Assembly: GCA_016719395.1 (NCBI GenBank)
Contig: JADJZF010000001.1
Coordinates: forward strand, 248,001 to 312,000
From: Candidatus Amarobacter glycogenicus
GTDB lineage: Bacteria; Chloroflexota; Dehalococcoidia; Tepidiformales; Tepidiformaceae
Length of the DNA stretch: 64,000 nt
Reading direction: 5' to 3'
Both the position numbers and the translations under genes were made by a program. Every line of letters begins with the position of its first letter. Within the stretch, counting starts at the first letter, position 1. Under the pieces are notes generated by a model. It saw only the letters and a program-made list of their open reading frames with translations, made no database searches and was not told the DNA's origin. Below are positions 49,250 to 57,813 of this stretch, in pieces.

Positions 49250-49277
49250 GGGCGTGCGTGGCCTGGGGGGCGGCTTC

Positions 49278-49601
49278 TTACGCTGCCGGCAGCGTCGGGA
49301 GCCACTCGGCCGCGCGCTGGTTGCCCAGGCGCATCCGCCAGCCGGCCGCCGCGCGGGCAGTGAGGTGCCAATCCGAAGGCTGTCCCGCGCGCCGAACCCC
49401 GTCGATGCGGGCGCCAGTCCGTTCGAAGGCCCGGAAGATAGTGGCCAGCGGCTCCCTCGGCTCGAGGTACATCCCGTCGAGGGTGAGCGCTGTCATTCCG
49501 GCCAGGCCTTCGCGTTCGAGGTGTGCGCCGAAGCCCGCGGGGATGTTCGTCGATTCGATGACGTATCCGCGTGAAGCGATGCTGCGAAGGTTCGTTTCCA
49601 T
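49278..49601 (-). CDS. Hypothetical protein
   Basis: 107 residues from ATG 49601 with CAGGAGTAGAGCA upstream, a good ribosome site. No known domain recognised. The sequence has a mixed basic/acidic composition and no signal or membrane segment. It lies between cysS, which converges on it, and the divergent flavoprotein gene. Confidence 0.55.
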   Translation of the reverse strand: METNLRSIASRGYVIESTNIPAGFGAHLEREGLAGMTALTLDGMYLEPREPLATIFRAFERTGARIDGVRRAGQPSDWHLTARAAAGWRMRLGNQRAAEWLPTLPAA

Positions 49602-49782
49602 TGCTCTACTCCTGTTGTGCCGCTCACTGAGGAGATGGCGCCTGCCCGCCGCAGAGTGACGGGACACCCGAAATGTTGGTAAAGAGTTGGAGCGAATGGG
49701 CACTGGTGGGCGAGTGGCCACTGGATCTGCGCGGCGTGTCCGCTGAAGCTTGGGAGACCCATCGCGCAAGGAACGACCACCT

Positions 49783-51099
49783 ATGAGCACGTACGACCTC
49801 ATCGTCATCGGCAACGGTTCCGCCGGCGACAACATCGCGCGCACGCTTGGCCGGAAGGGGCAGCGCGTCGCAGTCGTCGAAAGCGAGCACCTGGGTGGGG
49901 AGTGCCTCAACGATGGCTGCATCCCGAGCAAGGCACTGATTCACCTCTCGAAGGATGCGAACGGCCGCGGTCTGGGGTGGGATGAGGTGGTCGCCAGCAT
50001 TCACAGCACACAGCTCCGCGTCCGTGGGAGCGACCCGAATGGCGGGATGCGGGGCGATGGGATCGACCTCTATTGGGGCGAAGCCGTATTCGGTGCGCCA
50101 ACGCGGGTCCGTGCCGGCGCATCGGAGATCAGCGCGACCAACGTGGTCATCGCCACTGGCACCGGACCGGGCCTACCACCAATTCCAGGACTGGCCGATG
50201 CCCGGCCACAGACGAACCGGACGATCTTCACGCTCGCGCAGTTGCCTTCGCGCCTTGCCGTGATTGGCGGTGGCCCCATTGGCCTGGAGCTCGGCCAGAG
50301 CTTCCTGCGCCTCGGGTCGAGCGTGACGCTGTTCGAGGCCGCTCCGCGCATTGCCGGGACCGAGGACCCCGAGGTATCCATGGAACTCACGGGCATACTG
50401 GAGCGCGAGGGGATGCGCGTCGTCGCGGGGGCGCAGATCCAGCGCGTGGACCGCTCTGACGATGGCGCGGTTACCATCACGACCGCGAGCGGACGGTTCA
50501 TCTTCGATGAAGTGCTGGTGGCGGCCGGGCGGCTCCCACAGGTGCCGGCAGGCCTCGCTGAACTGGGCATTGAACTCGATAAGCGCGGCTTTGTCGCGAT
50601 CTCCCCCTGTGGGAAGACCAATCTGGACGGACTCTGGGCGGCCGGCGACATCACCGGGAAATTCCAGTTCACGCACTTCGCCAGCTACCAGGCACACCAC
50701 ATCGGCAAACACATCGAAAGTGGTGTCTGCGAGCCGATCCCGGAGACCACCGTCCCCTGGGCGATCTTCACCGAACCGGAGATTGGGCATGCCGGGATGA
50801 CCGAGGAACAGGCCCGGGCGGACCGCGCCGAGATCCGCGTTGCCCGCCTGGACGCTGCTGAACTCGACTGGTTCCGGACCACCGGGCAGACCGACGGCTT
50901 TGCCAAAGTCATCGCCGACGGACAGAGCGGAGTCTTGCTCGGTGCGCACTTCATCTGCGCCCGCGGGAGCACCCTCGTGGGCGAGGCCTGCCTTGCGATC
51001 CAGCATGGACTCACGGCGCGGCAGGTTGCCTCCACGGTCCATCCCTATCCAACGGCTTCGGAGCTCTTTCGTTGGGCGTGCGCGAAGGTCGTCGATTAG
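49783..51099 (+). CDS. Pyridine nucleotide-disulfide oxidoreductase (dihydrolipoamide dehydrogenase-like)
   Basis: 438 residues. FAD motif VIGNGSAGDNIA, redox-active disulfide in GGECLNDGCIPSKA (C-x4-C), NAD motif VIGGGPIGLELG and GDITGKFQFTHFA with the FAD-binding aspartate. The C-terminal interface ends HPYPTASELF, with a histidine where Lpd-type enzymes have HxHPT. This is a stand-alone gene without E2/E3 partners; mercuric reductase or Lpd-like activity cannot be distinguished. ATG 49783 chosen for the FAD motif spacing. Confidence 0.9.
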   Translation: MSTYDLIVIGNGSAGDNIARTLGRKGQRVAVVESEHLGGECLNDGCIPSKALIHLSKDANGRGLGWDEVVASIHSTQLRVRGSDPNGGMRGDGIDLYWGEAVFGAPTRVRAGASEISATNVVIATGTGPGLPPIPGLADARPQTNRTIFTLAQLPSRLAVIGGGPIGLELGQSFLRLGSSVTLFEAAPRIAGTEDPEVSMELTGILEREGMRVVAGAQIQRVDRSDDGAVTITTASGRFIFDEVLVAAGRLPQVPAGLAELGIELDKRGFVAISPCGKTNLDGLWAAGDITGKFQFTHFASYQAHHIGKHIESGVCEPIPETTVPWAIFTEPEIGHAGMTEEQARADRAEIRVARLDAAELDWFRTTGQTDGFAKVIADGQSGVLLGAHFICARGSTLVGEACLAIQHGLTARQVASTVHPYPTASELFRWACAKVVD

Positions 51100-51152
51100 C
51101 GTACGGTGCGGGGTCGGCGCCGGGCACGCCGGTTGGCCTTTACCGCCGACCA

Positions 51153-51170
51153 ATTAGGTATATAGTTAAG
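51153..51170 (+). promoter_or_regulatory. Candidate promoter/operator of the ArsR gene
   Basis: ATTAGGTATATAGTTAAG, with TATATA about 12 bases before the ATG at 51176, implying a very short or absent leader. The core TTAGG-n-TATA recurs at the next promoter (52315). Confidence 0.45.
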
Positions 51171-51175
51171 GCACG

Positions 51176-52222
51176 ATGCCTTCCGAATTCGGCCCAGGCG
51201 AAACAGCGGGCGACCTTCGCGTTTCGGTCGCCCCCGTCCTTGAACTGCAGTTCGGGTTGTTCCTCCTGCGCAAGCACTGCATCGACCCGGAGAAGTGGGT
51301 TCCCGAGTGGGTGCGGGACGTCCACCGGGAACAACCCGGGCTGGTTGGTCGCCTCGAGACATTCTGGGTCGCGCCCGGCCTCGACGAACTGGAAGGTCAG
51401 CCCTACCGCGAATGCGGAGAGTTGCTGGTTGCCGGGTACCGGAGCGGCACCCTCTTCGCGAACTCCGTGTCACCTTTCGTCGACGCTCTCGAGCCTACAC
51501 TTGCCGCTGCACCGGGTGTGCCGGCGCTGCCGAGTGAACCGCCCGGGGTGGTCGATCTGATCGCCCGCCGAGTCGCACTGCTCGGCCGCGATGCCCGCCT
51601 GCGGGAGTCCCTGGTGAACCTTGTCCGCGAGCTATTCGCAGTCATCGAGCCCTACTGGCAGAAGTTCGGGCAGTCGGATGCGGAACGCTCGGCCCGGGAC
51701 ATCGCTGCGCGGGCCCGCGCAGGCGCCGATCTTCGGTTGCTGCTGCCGGGTAACAGCTTCGTCCACAAGGACGCCTACCAGGCCCACATCGCGGCCGCAC
51801 GCGAGAGAAATGAACTTGTTGTTGTCCCGCTGGGACTGGCCGGCGGTGGACAGTTCTACTGGGCTTTTCCCGGGCTCGTGATTGTCGGCGTCGGAGTCGA
51901 GAGCGCGGACCGGGAGGCCCGCCGCAAGGAACGCGCCGAGATGACAGCGGCGCGGATGAAAGTGCTCTCCGACCCGACACGGGTGGGCATCTTGATGGAA
52001 CTGGTGCGCCCATCGCACCACGCAGCGACGGTGACGGAACTTGCCAGCCAGTTCGGACTCTCGCAACCGACGGTGAGCGTTCATCTCAAGATCCTGCGCG
52101 AAGCGGGCCTCGCCCGGCCCGAACGCGATGGCAACCAGGTCCGGTACGCGTCGGATGAGGCGACGGTGCGGTCCTTCGTCGAGGCCGCGCTTGACGACTC
52201 GCTTGGTGCGGATACCCGTTAG
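51176..52222 (+). CDS. ArsR family regulator with long N-terminal effector domain
   Basis: 348 residues, far longer than minimal ArsR. The C-terminal 90 residues (MKVLSDPTRVGILMELV ... ATVTELASQFGLSQPTVSVHLKIL) are the ArsR winged helix with the recognition helix LSQPTVSVHLKIL. The N-terminal 250 residues look like the DUF5937-type extension found on such regulators, with no obvious metal motif. The gene sits upstream of two tiny genes that carry a matching operator, suggesting they form its regulon (inference). Confidence 0.87.
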   Translation: MPSEFGPGETAGDLRVSVAPVLELQFGLFLLRKHCIDPEKWVPEWVRDVHREQPGLVGRLETFWVAPGLDELEGQPYRECGELLVAGYRSGTLFANSVSPFVDALEPTLAAAPGVPALPSEPPGVVDLIARRVALLGRDARLRESLVNLVRELFAVIEPYWQKFGQSDAERSARDIAARARAGADLRLLLPGNSFVHKDAYQAHIAAARERNELVVVPLGLAGGGQFYWAFPGLVIVGVGVESADREARRKERAEMTAARMKVLSDPTRVGILMELVRPSHHAATVTELASQFGLSQPTVSVHLKILREAGLARPERDGNQVRYASDEATVRSFVEAALDDSLGADTR

Positions 52223-52314
52223 CGGGGCTCGCGCGCGTTACTATCCCGCCTCTTCTCCGTTGTCCTTGTAGTCGTTGCAGGGTGTTGCGGCAGGAAGCGC
52301 CTCCCGGCGAACTC

Positions 52315-52372
52315 TTAGGCTATAGACTATTGACTTAGGTACATGCCTATGTCACTATATTGACACATGCAG
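52315..52372 (+). promoter_or_regulatory. Promoter with palindromic operator, upstream of two small genes
   Basis: TTGACT (52330-52335) and the TATATT/ACTATA region (52354-52361) flank TAGGTACATGCCTA (52336-52349), an inverted repeat sitting exactly between -35 and -10, where ArsR repressors bind. A further TTAGGCTATAG element (52315-52325) repeats the motif upstream of the ArsR gene. Confidence 0.55.
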
Positions 52373-52386
52373 AAGGAGGAACCGGC

Positions 52387-52611
52387 ATGTCTCTCTTCGA
52401 CCCGTACAGCCACGCACGCATTCTCGAGCTCCGAGAGGAGCGGATCTCCCGTGCGGCTCGGCGTCGGGAATCGCTGGGACTCGGCGCCGCCGAGTTTCCC
52501 GCACTCCACGGCGCCGTCGCGGCGAGTGCCCATGCCCTCGTGCGGCGGCTGGCCCGCCAGCGCAGCGCAGGCACTGAGCCGGGCCAGGCCCGGCCAGCCC
52601 TCGATTCCTGA
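52387..52611 (+). CDS. Small charged protein, function unknown
   Basis: 74 residues from ATG 52387, immediately after a strong GAAGGAGGAACC ribosome site. Helical, Arg/Glu-rich N-terminal half (ILELREERISRAARRRE) and an Ala-rich remainder. No signal peptide or domain recognised. Driven by the operator-bearing promoter at 52315-52372, so probably part of an ArsR regulon with the next small gene. Confidence 0.6.
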   Translation: MSLFDPYSHARILELREERISRAARRRESLGLGAAEFPALHGAVAASAHALVRRLARQRSAGTEPGQARPALDS

Positions 52612-52771
52612 GGCGCGAGCAGCAGGAGGAGATCAGCTTCACACAACTGGTCCGCGCTCCCTCGAACGAGTGAGGCCGTCCCCATCCTCCGGCGGTGGGC
52701 ACGCATGCCGGGGTGGCGTCTACTCGGATCACCGGCCGGGAATCGGCCGACCGAAAAGGAAAGCATCTACC

Positions 52772-52972
52772 ATGACCCTGCACCCGCTCCTCCATCCAGC
52801 GCTAGCCGCGACGGTCTACCGGCAGCGGCATGCCGAGCTTGAGCGCGAAGCGGCCGGCTTCCGCGCCGCTGCGGAATCGAAAACCCCAAACCGCATCGCG
52901 CGCCTCTTTGTCCGGCGCCGCGAGGGGAACGCCACCTGGATCGAGACCGTTCTCGTCAAGCACGCAGCGTGA
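52772..52972 (+). CDS. Small protein (66 residues), function unknown
   Basis: ATG 52772 preceded by GAAAAGGAAAGC. Sequence starts TLHPLLHPALAATVYRQRHA and is Arg-rich toward the end; very short proteins with this N-terminal pattern occur in several Actinobacteria as uncharacterised ORFs. A 160-base gap separates it from the first small gene, with no protein-coding signal in between. A perfect terminator hairpin follows at 52999. Confidence 0.6.
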   Translation: MTLHPLLHPALAATVYRQRHAELEREAAGFRAAAESKTPNRIARLFVRRREGNATWIETVLVKHAA

Positions 52973-52998
52973 CTCTTCCCGGAAGGCTGCGAAACACG

Positions 52999-53030
52999 AA
53001 GGCCCGCTGAACTCAGCGGGCCTTCTGCTT
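52999..53030 (+). terminator. Intrinsic terminator after the small genes
   Basis: AAGGCCCGCTGA-AC-TCAGCGGGCCTT, a perfect 12-base stem, then CTGCTTTT. It may also end the tRNA-Ser transcript from the other strand. Confidence 0.85.
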
Positions 53031-53056
53031 TTCGGGGTTACCCGGTTGGTGCTCTC

Positions 53057-53144
53057 TGGCGGAGAGGGGGAGATTCGAACTCCCGGTGACTTGCGCCACA
53101 CCGCTTTTCGAGAGCGGCACCATCAACCACTCGGACACCTCTCC
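53057..53144 (-). tRNA. tRNA-Ser (CGA)
   Basis: Minus strand starts GGAGAGG with acceptor partner CCTCTCC, followed by G and an encoded CCA. D arm, a long serine-type variable arm and TTCGAAT T-loop are visible. Anticodon loop CTCGAAA gives anticodon CGA, reading UCG serine codons. Confidence 0.95.
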
Positions 53145-53214
53145 GCTCGTGAGTGTACCAAGCGGCAGCCGCTTCGAGCCATCGATCGCCCGCCTTCGTC
53201 CCGGGCCCAGGGGC

Positions 53215-53529
53215 TCAGTTCAGCCGGAAGGTGTCTTCCTCTTCGTCGTCGTCCGCGTCACTGTCGCTGTAGACGCCCGCCGGCGACCCGCGCCAGACGG
53301 TCACGACGAAATCTTCGCGATATGGGTCAGCTGTCATCACCAGCTGCTCATCGGCGGCATCGATCAGTTGCTGGATTCGCTCTTCGTTCGCGTCGGCGGT
53401 CGTGCAGAGTGTCCCGTAAACGTTCGCGCCCTGGTAGTGGAGGTCGATGCGGCCGACGATGCCGCCCTCTTCTAACACTGTGTACGACTCGGAGTGTGGC
53501 GTCCGGCATTCCCGTTCGAAGCTAATCAC
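53215..53529 (-). CDS. Hypothetical protein with acidic C-terminus
   Basis: 104 residues from GTG 53529, whose first base pair overlaps the proA stop (GTGA), indicating translational coupling. A single-domain protein (beta/alpha pattern with IVGRIDLHYQGANVY and VMTADPYREDFVVTVWRG) ending in a run of Asp/Glu (SDADDDEEEDTFRLN). No known domain recognised. The tight coupling to proA suggests a related metabolic or regulatory role, without direct evidence. Confidence 0.6.
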   Translation of the reverse strand: MISFERECRTPHSESYTVLEEGGIVGRIDLHYQGANVYGTLCTTADANEERIQQLIDAADEQLVMTADPYREDFVVTVWRGSPAGVYSDSDADDDEEEDTFRLN

Positions 53530-54800
53530 AGCGGCCTCACCTGTCCTCGACCCACAATGGTCCATTTGTAGCTGGTCAGTTCGCGCAGGCCCATCGGCCC
53601 CCGCGCGTGCATCTTCTGCGTCGAAATCCCGACTTCCGCGCCGAGCCCAAACTGGGCGCCGTCGGTGAACTGTGTGCTGGCGTTGATATAAACCGCGGCC
53701 GAATCGACCGCGTCCAGGAACTCCATGGCATTCGAATAGTCATCGCTCAGGATGGCATCGCTATGGTGGCTGCCGTAGTGCTCGATGTGCTCGATGGCCT
53801 CAGTCATCGAATCGACGATACGCACTCCCACCCGCAGGGCGAGGTGCTCGGTCTTCCAGGTTTCCTGGGTGGCTGGCTCGATGTCGCTGGCGCCTGCTCG
53901 CTCGAGAACTTCGCGGGCCCGGCTGTCGCCGATGAAGGTTACCTTCGGCCCCCACTTGCCAACCAGCCGGCCGAGAAAGGCCGGGGCGACGTTCTCGTGG
54001 ACGAGGAGCGTGTCGACGGCGTTGCAGATGCTGTAGCGCCGTGTCTTGGCGTTGTCGACAATCGCCACGGCCTGCTCGAGGTCCACCCTGGAGTCGACAT
54101 AAATCTGGACAACAGCATCGCCGTGCGCCACCACCGGCATGGTCGCGTTCCGGCGTACATGATCGATCAATTGAGCTCCACCGCGGGGGACCACCAGGTC
54201 GATGAGGTCGCTCATCTCCAGCAATTCGTCGACGTGGGCGCGGTCGGGGTCCGAGATCACCTGGATGGCATCACCGGGGATCGTGGCGCCGGTCAGTGCC
54301 TTCTGGAGGAGTTCGCCAAGCGCGGCATTGCTGTTCCGCGCCTCCTTGCCACCGCGCAAGATCGCGGCGTTCCCGCTCTTCAAGCAGAGCACGGCGATGT
54401 CTACCGTCACGTTGGGACGAGATTCGTAGATGCAGGCAACCACTCCGAGCGGCACGCGCCTTCGCCCGATGAGCAGCCCGTTCGGCAGCGTACGCGAATC
54501 GAAGACTTCGCCGACGGGGTCGTCGAGGGTCATGACCTTTCGCGTATCGGCGGCGATGCCGCGCAATCGATCCGGGTTGAGGGTCAGCCTCTCGATGAAG
54601 TAGTCATCGAGACCCGCCTGGCGCGCGGCGGCGAGGTCTCGAGCGTTTGCTTCCAGGATCGGCGCCTGTTCGGTCTCCAGGAGCCCCGCGATCCGGGCGA
54701 GCGCGGCGTCTTTGTCTGCCGTCGAAACACGAGCGAGGGTGCGCGCAGCTGCCCGCGCGGCCGCGGCGCGTTCCCGGAGCAGCGAGGTCGTCATGGTCAT
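53526..54800 (-). CDS. proA: Gamma-glutamyl phosphate reductase (glutamate-5-semialdehyde dehydrogenase)
   Basis: 424 residues from ATG 54800 (ATG 54818 also in frame). Second step of proline synthesis: reduces gamma-glutamyl phosphate with NADPH. Landmarks include GVVACIYESRPNVTVDI, the catalytic cysteine region RRYSICNAVDTLLVHE, and HARGPMGLRELTSYK at the end. proB is not in the window. Downstream, the unknown acidic-tail gene overlaps the stop by 3-4 bases. Confidence 0.95.
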   Translation of the reverse strand: MTMTTSLLRERAAAARAAARTLARVSTADKDAALARIAGLLETEQAPILEANARDLAAARQAGLDDYFIERLTLNPDRLRGIAADTRKVMTLDDPVGEVFDSRTLPNGLLIGRRRVPLGVVACIYESRPNVTVDIAVLCLKSGNAAILRGGKEARNSNAALGELLQKALTGATIPGDAIQVISDPDRAHVDELLEMSDLIDLVVPRGGAQLIDHVRRNATMPVVAHGDAVVQIYVDSRVDLEQAVAIVDNAKTRRYSICNAVDTLLVHENVAPAFLGRLVGKWGPKVTFIGDSRAREVLERAGASDIEPATQETWKTEHLALRVGVRIVDSMTEAIEHIEHYGSHHSDAILSDDYSNAMEFLDAVDSAAVYINASTQFTDGAQFGLGAEVGISTQKMHARGPMGLRELTSYKWTIVGRGQVRPL

Positions 54801-54818
54801 TGCCGTAGTGTAATCCAT

Positions 54819-55108
54819 GCGTCCGCGGTGTCGCCGCTTGAGTAGCGCAGGGTCTGGAGTCGGGTGGGTCGGATTGCCCCTGAAACGGCTCGCCATGGTT
54901 ACAGACCCGCCAGATACCCCGTTTCGAACCCCCCGCCCACCGGTTTACCACTCCGCCGGCCGCCTCGCTCCCAGTTTTGCTCCGCTGCGCCACGGAGTTG
55001 ACACCTTTTGCGTGGACGTGAGGCGTCGAATCTGGAGATAGCAGGGACGCCGGGCACCCACGATTGCCTGGCAACCGGTCGCGCCCTGAGCGGCCGGATG
55101 GAGGGATT
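54819..55108. other. 290-base intergenic region between proA and the signalling island
   Basis: Divergent control region. TTGACA at 54998-55003 is the best -35 for the plus-strand island, but no convincing -10 follows at 16-18 bases. A hairpin GCCGGGCA-cccacgat-TGCCTGGC (55050-55073, one G-T pair) lies in the probable 5' leader. A tRNA-like TTTCGAA near 54930 has no supporting stems. Confidence 0.35.
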
Positions 55109-56338
55109 ATGCGACGTCGACATCTGCCCGGATTCAGCCAACTGGCCAACCTCGGGATATCAACCAAGCTCGGTCTCATCGTGATCGTCCTGGCGATCCC
55201 GATTGGCGCACTCCTGTTTGTGCAGTACCAGGACCAGCAGGCGGCAACAAGCCAGGCAGACTCCGAATCAAACGGGCTTGACTACGTCGCCGCCGTGATG
55301 CCCTTCATGCGTGAGGTCCAGCTCCACCGCGGTCTGGTGGAGCGCGTGCTGAACGGCGATGAGCCGGCCCGCGCGAACATGCAGCGGACAGCCGCGGCCG
55401 CTGACGCCGCCCTCGCCAGCATCAATGAGATGGACAGCCGCTGGGGAAGCGATTTCGAGACGAAAGAACTCGTCGCCTTTCTCAACACCGAGTGGCCCAA
55501 GGCGCGCGACAACGCCACGAGCACCCAGGATTCGAGCGCCCTCCACAACTCCGTGATCCAGCAGGGCGTATTCCCCCTGATTACCACGATCGCTACCGAA
55601 TCGAAGCTGGTGCTCGACCCGGACCTCGATAACCGCAGCGTAATTATCGCGCTTACCGAGACGCTTCCGCGGATGACCGAGGCGCTTTCGCAGATGCGAA
55701 TCCAGGGTACCGGCGCGCTCGTCGCTCGGCGCAACATGGCGCCCACCCAGGAAACGCGCCAGTTCCTCGCCGGGCAATCCGCCCTCGCCGAGTTCGAGGC
55801 CCAGCAGTTGAAGAGCCAGCTCGAGACGGCGATGGCTCACAATGCCCGGTTCGAAACGGACCTTCGCACGATCGTCAGCCGCTCCGAGACGACCCGCGGC
55901 GTGTTCATGGATAACACCGAGAGTTCGGTGGTGAACGCGACGACGCTTTCGGCAACCGGCGCGGAGGCGTACTTCATGCTGGGAGGGAGCGCGATCGACC
56001 TCTCGAATGAACTCCTCACCTCGGCCCAGGAAGCGTTGCAGGCGGACTTTGACGCCCGCTCGGACGCTGCCCGCCAGGACTTCGCCACCTATGGCTCCGC
56101 CGCTGCAATCGGCATCATCATCGCGATTGGTCTCGCCATCTTCATCTCCGCAACAATCACTCGCCCGATGACGCACCTGGCCGAAGTTGCTGACCGCATG
56201 AGCCTCGGCGAACTCGACGTGGAGATCGACATCGAAGGCGACAACGAGATCGGCCAGCTCGCTGAATCACTGCGGAGAATGCAGTCGAGCCTGCGGTCCG
56301 CCATCGAACGCCTCCGCCAGCGCCGAGTGGCCGCTTAG
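55109..56338 (+). CDS. HAMP-domain transmembrane sensor protein without output domain
   Basis: 409 residues from ATG 55109 with a GGAGGGATT site. TM1 (about 21-38), an extracytoplasmic helical region of about 290 residues that resembles NIT-type bundles (VQLHRGLVERVL near the start), TM2 (about 330-350) and a HAMP domain (residues 350-405: ITRPMTHLAEVADRMSLGELDV ...). The protein ends just after HAMP (IERLRQRRVAA), with no kinase, methyl-accepting or guanylate cyclase domain. The signal must therefore pass to another protein, most plausibly the Roadblock/PATAN proteins encoded directly downstream. Confidence 0.8.
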   Translation: MRRRHLPGFSQLANLGISTKLGLIVIVLAIPIGALLFVQYQDQQAATSQADSESNGLDYVAAVMPFMREVQLHRGLVERVLNGDEPARANMQRTAAAADAALASINEMDSRWGSDFETKELVAFLNTEWPKARDNATSTQDSSALHNSVIQQGVFPLITTIATESKLVLDPDLDNRSVIIALTETLPRMTEALSQMRIQGTGALVARRNMAPTQETRQFLAGQSALAEFEAQQLKSQLETAMAHNARFETDLRTIVSRSETTRGVFMDNTESSVVNATTLSATGAEAYFMLGGSAIDLSNELLTSAQEALQADFDARSDAARQDFATYGSAAAIGIIIAIGLAIFISATITRPMTHLAEVADRMSLGELDVEIDIEGDNEIGQLAESLRRMQSSLRSAIERLRQRRVAA

Positions 56339-56368
56339 GCCCGGCGCGGATAGGACGGAGCAGCCGAG

Positions 56369-56785
56369 ATGGACGCAGCGATTCCCCGTGAGTTGGCTTC
56401 TCGCATCGCCGCAACCGCGGCGGGCATCGAAGGGGTGCGCTCGGCAGTCGTCTGTTCGGCGGAAGGGGACGTGCTTGGCGCGGCCCGCTCCGAAGAGCCT
56501 TCGAAGGACGCCGCACTCGCCAGCTTCGTCGCAGTCCGCGCTGAAGCCCTTCCCGTGGATGGCGACCTCCGCGGGATGGGCAAGCAACTCGCGGGCAGCA
56601 CTTTCAGCCACATGAGCATCGTGGGGAGCAGCGGCGAATCTGCGCTCTACCACCTGGCTCCCGGAGCGTATCTCTCGGTGCGCATCGCACCCGGCCGGTC
56701 CGCAATGACCGCTGGCCCCCTTGCCGCGCTCGCCCGGCGCGTCTCCACCATGCCCGAATCGACGATGAGGAGTCCTCAGCCATGA
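56369..56785 (+). CDS. Roadblock/LC7-like domain protein
   Basis: 138 residues. The pattern ASRIAATAAGIEGVRSAVVCSAEGDVLGAA followed by the helix and MSIVGSSGESALYHLAPGAYLSVRI matches the Roadblock/LC7 fold of MglB-like GTPase regulators. Overlaps the next gene's start by 4 bases (ATGA), so it is translationally coupled to the PATAN protein. Confidence 0.75.
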   Translation: MDAAIPRELASRIAATAAGIEGVRSAVVCSAEGDVLGAARSEEPSKDAALASFVAVRAEALPVDGDLRGMGKQLAGSTFSHMSIVGSSGESALYHLAPGAYLSVRIAPGRSAMTAGPLAALARRVSTMPESTMRSPQP

Positions 56786-57804
56786 TGTTCCCGAAAGACC
56801 GCACGCTTTACGCAAACCTGAATACCTCGTTCACCTCGTTCGATGCGCTCATCGCCGACTTGAAGGAACGGAAGCTGACCGGCTACATCGAGATCACCGC
56901 GCCTGCTTACACCGGGACGCTCCTGCTTTCCGAAGGGGAAGTGGTGAACGCCCAGGAGCTGAGCGGCGACAAGCGAACCGTCGGCCCGGAGGCCGCCCGG
57001 GGCGTGATGGAACGAGCCGCCCAGAAGGACGGCGTCATCAACGTCTATTCGGCCTTCCCGGATGTGGTCCTTCTACTCCACAGGTTGATGGACTCTCGCC
57101 CGCTCTATCGCGACCTTACAAGCGCCTTCACAAGCCTCGATCGCCTGATCTCGAAACTCCGGTCCGATGGGCTCACGGGCTACGTGGAAGTCCACATCGG
57201 TGAGAACGAGGGGGCCGGGATTATCTACCTCGCGGGCGGGGAACCGGTCGAGAGTGTGTTCTCCTCGGGCGGCCAGATGACCAATGGGCAGGAAGCGCTG
57301 AACGCGATCGTGAGCACGGTGAACACGAGCGGCGGCACGTTCAACGTCTTTGTTGAAGCCGGCGACGGCTCCGCCGCCGGCGCTGGCGCGGCGCCGCCGG
57401 CGAAGCCCCAGGAGGACTTCCGGTCCGAGTTACTGGCGTTCTGGGACGACGTTATCTCTATCACCGAATCGACCGTAGACGGCTTCGCGAAGCCGGGCCG
57501 GTTCCTCATGGCGTTCCGGGAAGTGCTGGTTTCCCGAGCTGTCACCTACCCGTTCCTGGATCCGTTCGCTGCGGAGTTCTCCTACGCGGGCGGGCATATC
57601 TCCTTCGATCATCCGCTGCCCGATGATTTCAACAAGGCGCTTGGCGATTGCCTGAGCGATGCGGTCTCGAAGCTGGCGTTCCAGTTTAAGCGCGCCGACC
57701 TCGAAACCCGGGTTCGCTCCCGCCTGGACGGCATCAGCGAGAAACATGCGGCCATCATCGACCGCTTCGGGCTCCGCGACGACGTCCAGGAATTCGTCGC
57801 CTGA
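56782..57804 (+). CDS. Protein with two DUF4388/PATAN-like domains
   Basis: 340 residues. The two PATAN-like units are visible: ADLKERKLTGYIEITAPAYTGTLLLSEGEVVNAQ (around residues 25-60) and SKLRSDGLTGYVEVHIGENEGAGIIYLAGGEPVES (around 120-155). A third, unidentified region of about 120 residues follows an Ala/Pro linker (FRSELLAFWDDVISITESTV on). PATAN/DUF4388 domains are usually fused to signalling outputs and are thought to mediate protein-protein contacts. Start at 56782 (ATG ATG) is coupled to the Roadblock gene stop. Confidence 0.75.
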   Translation: MMFPKDRTLYANLNTSFTSFDALIADLKERKLTGYIEITAPAYTGTLLLSEGEVVNAQELSGDKRTVGPEAARGVMERAAQKDGVINVYSAFPDVVLLLHRLMDSRPLYRDLTSAFTSLDRLISKLRSDGLTGYVEVHIGENEGAGIIYLAGGEPVESVFSSGGQMTNGQEALNAIVSTVNTSGGTFNVFVEAGDGSAAGAGAAPPAKPQEDFRSELLAFWDDVISITESTVDGFAKPGRFLMAFREVLVSRAVTYPFLDPFAAEFSYAGGHISFDHPLPDDFNKALGDCLSDAVSKLAFQFKRADLETRVRSRLDGISEKHAAIIDRFGLRDDVQEFVA

Positions 57805-57813
57805 TCTGAGAGG

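Noticed and set aside
54910..54960. tRNA-like TTTCGAA element
   Set aside because: No acceptor or T-stem pairing could be found on either strand.
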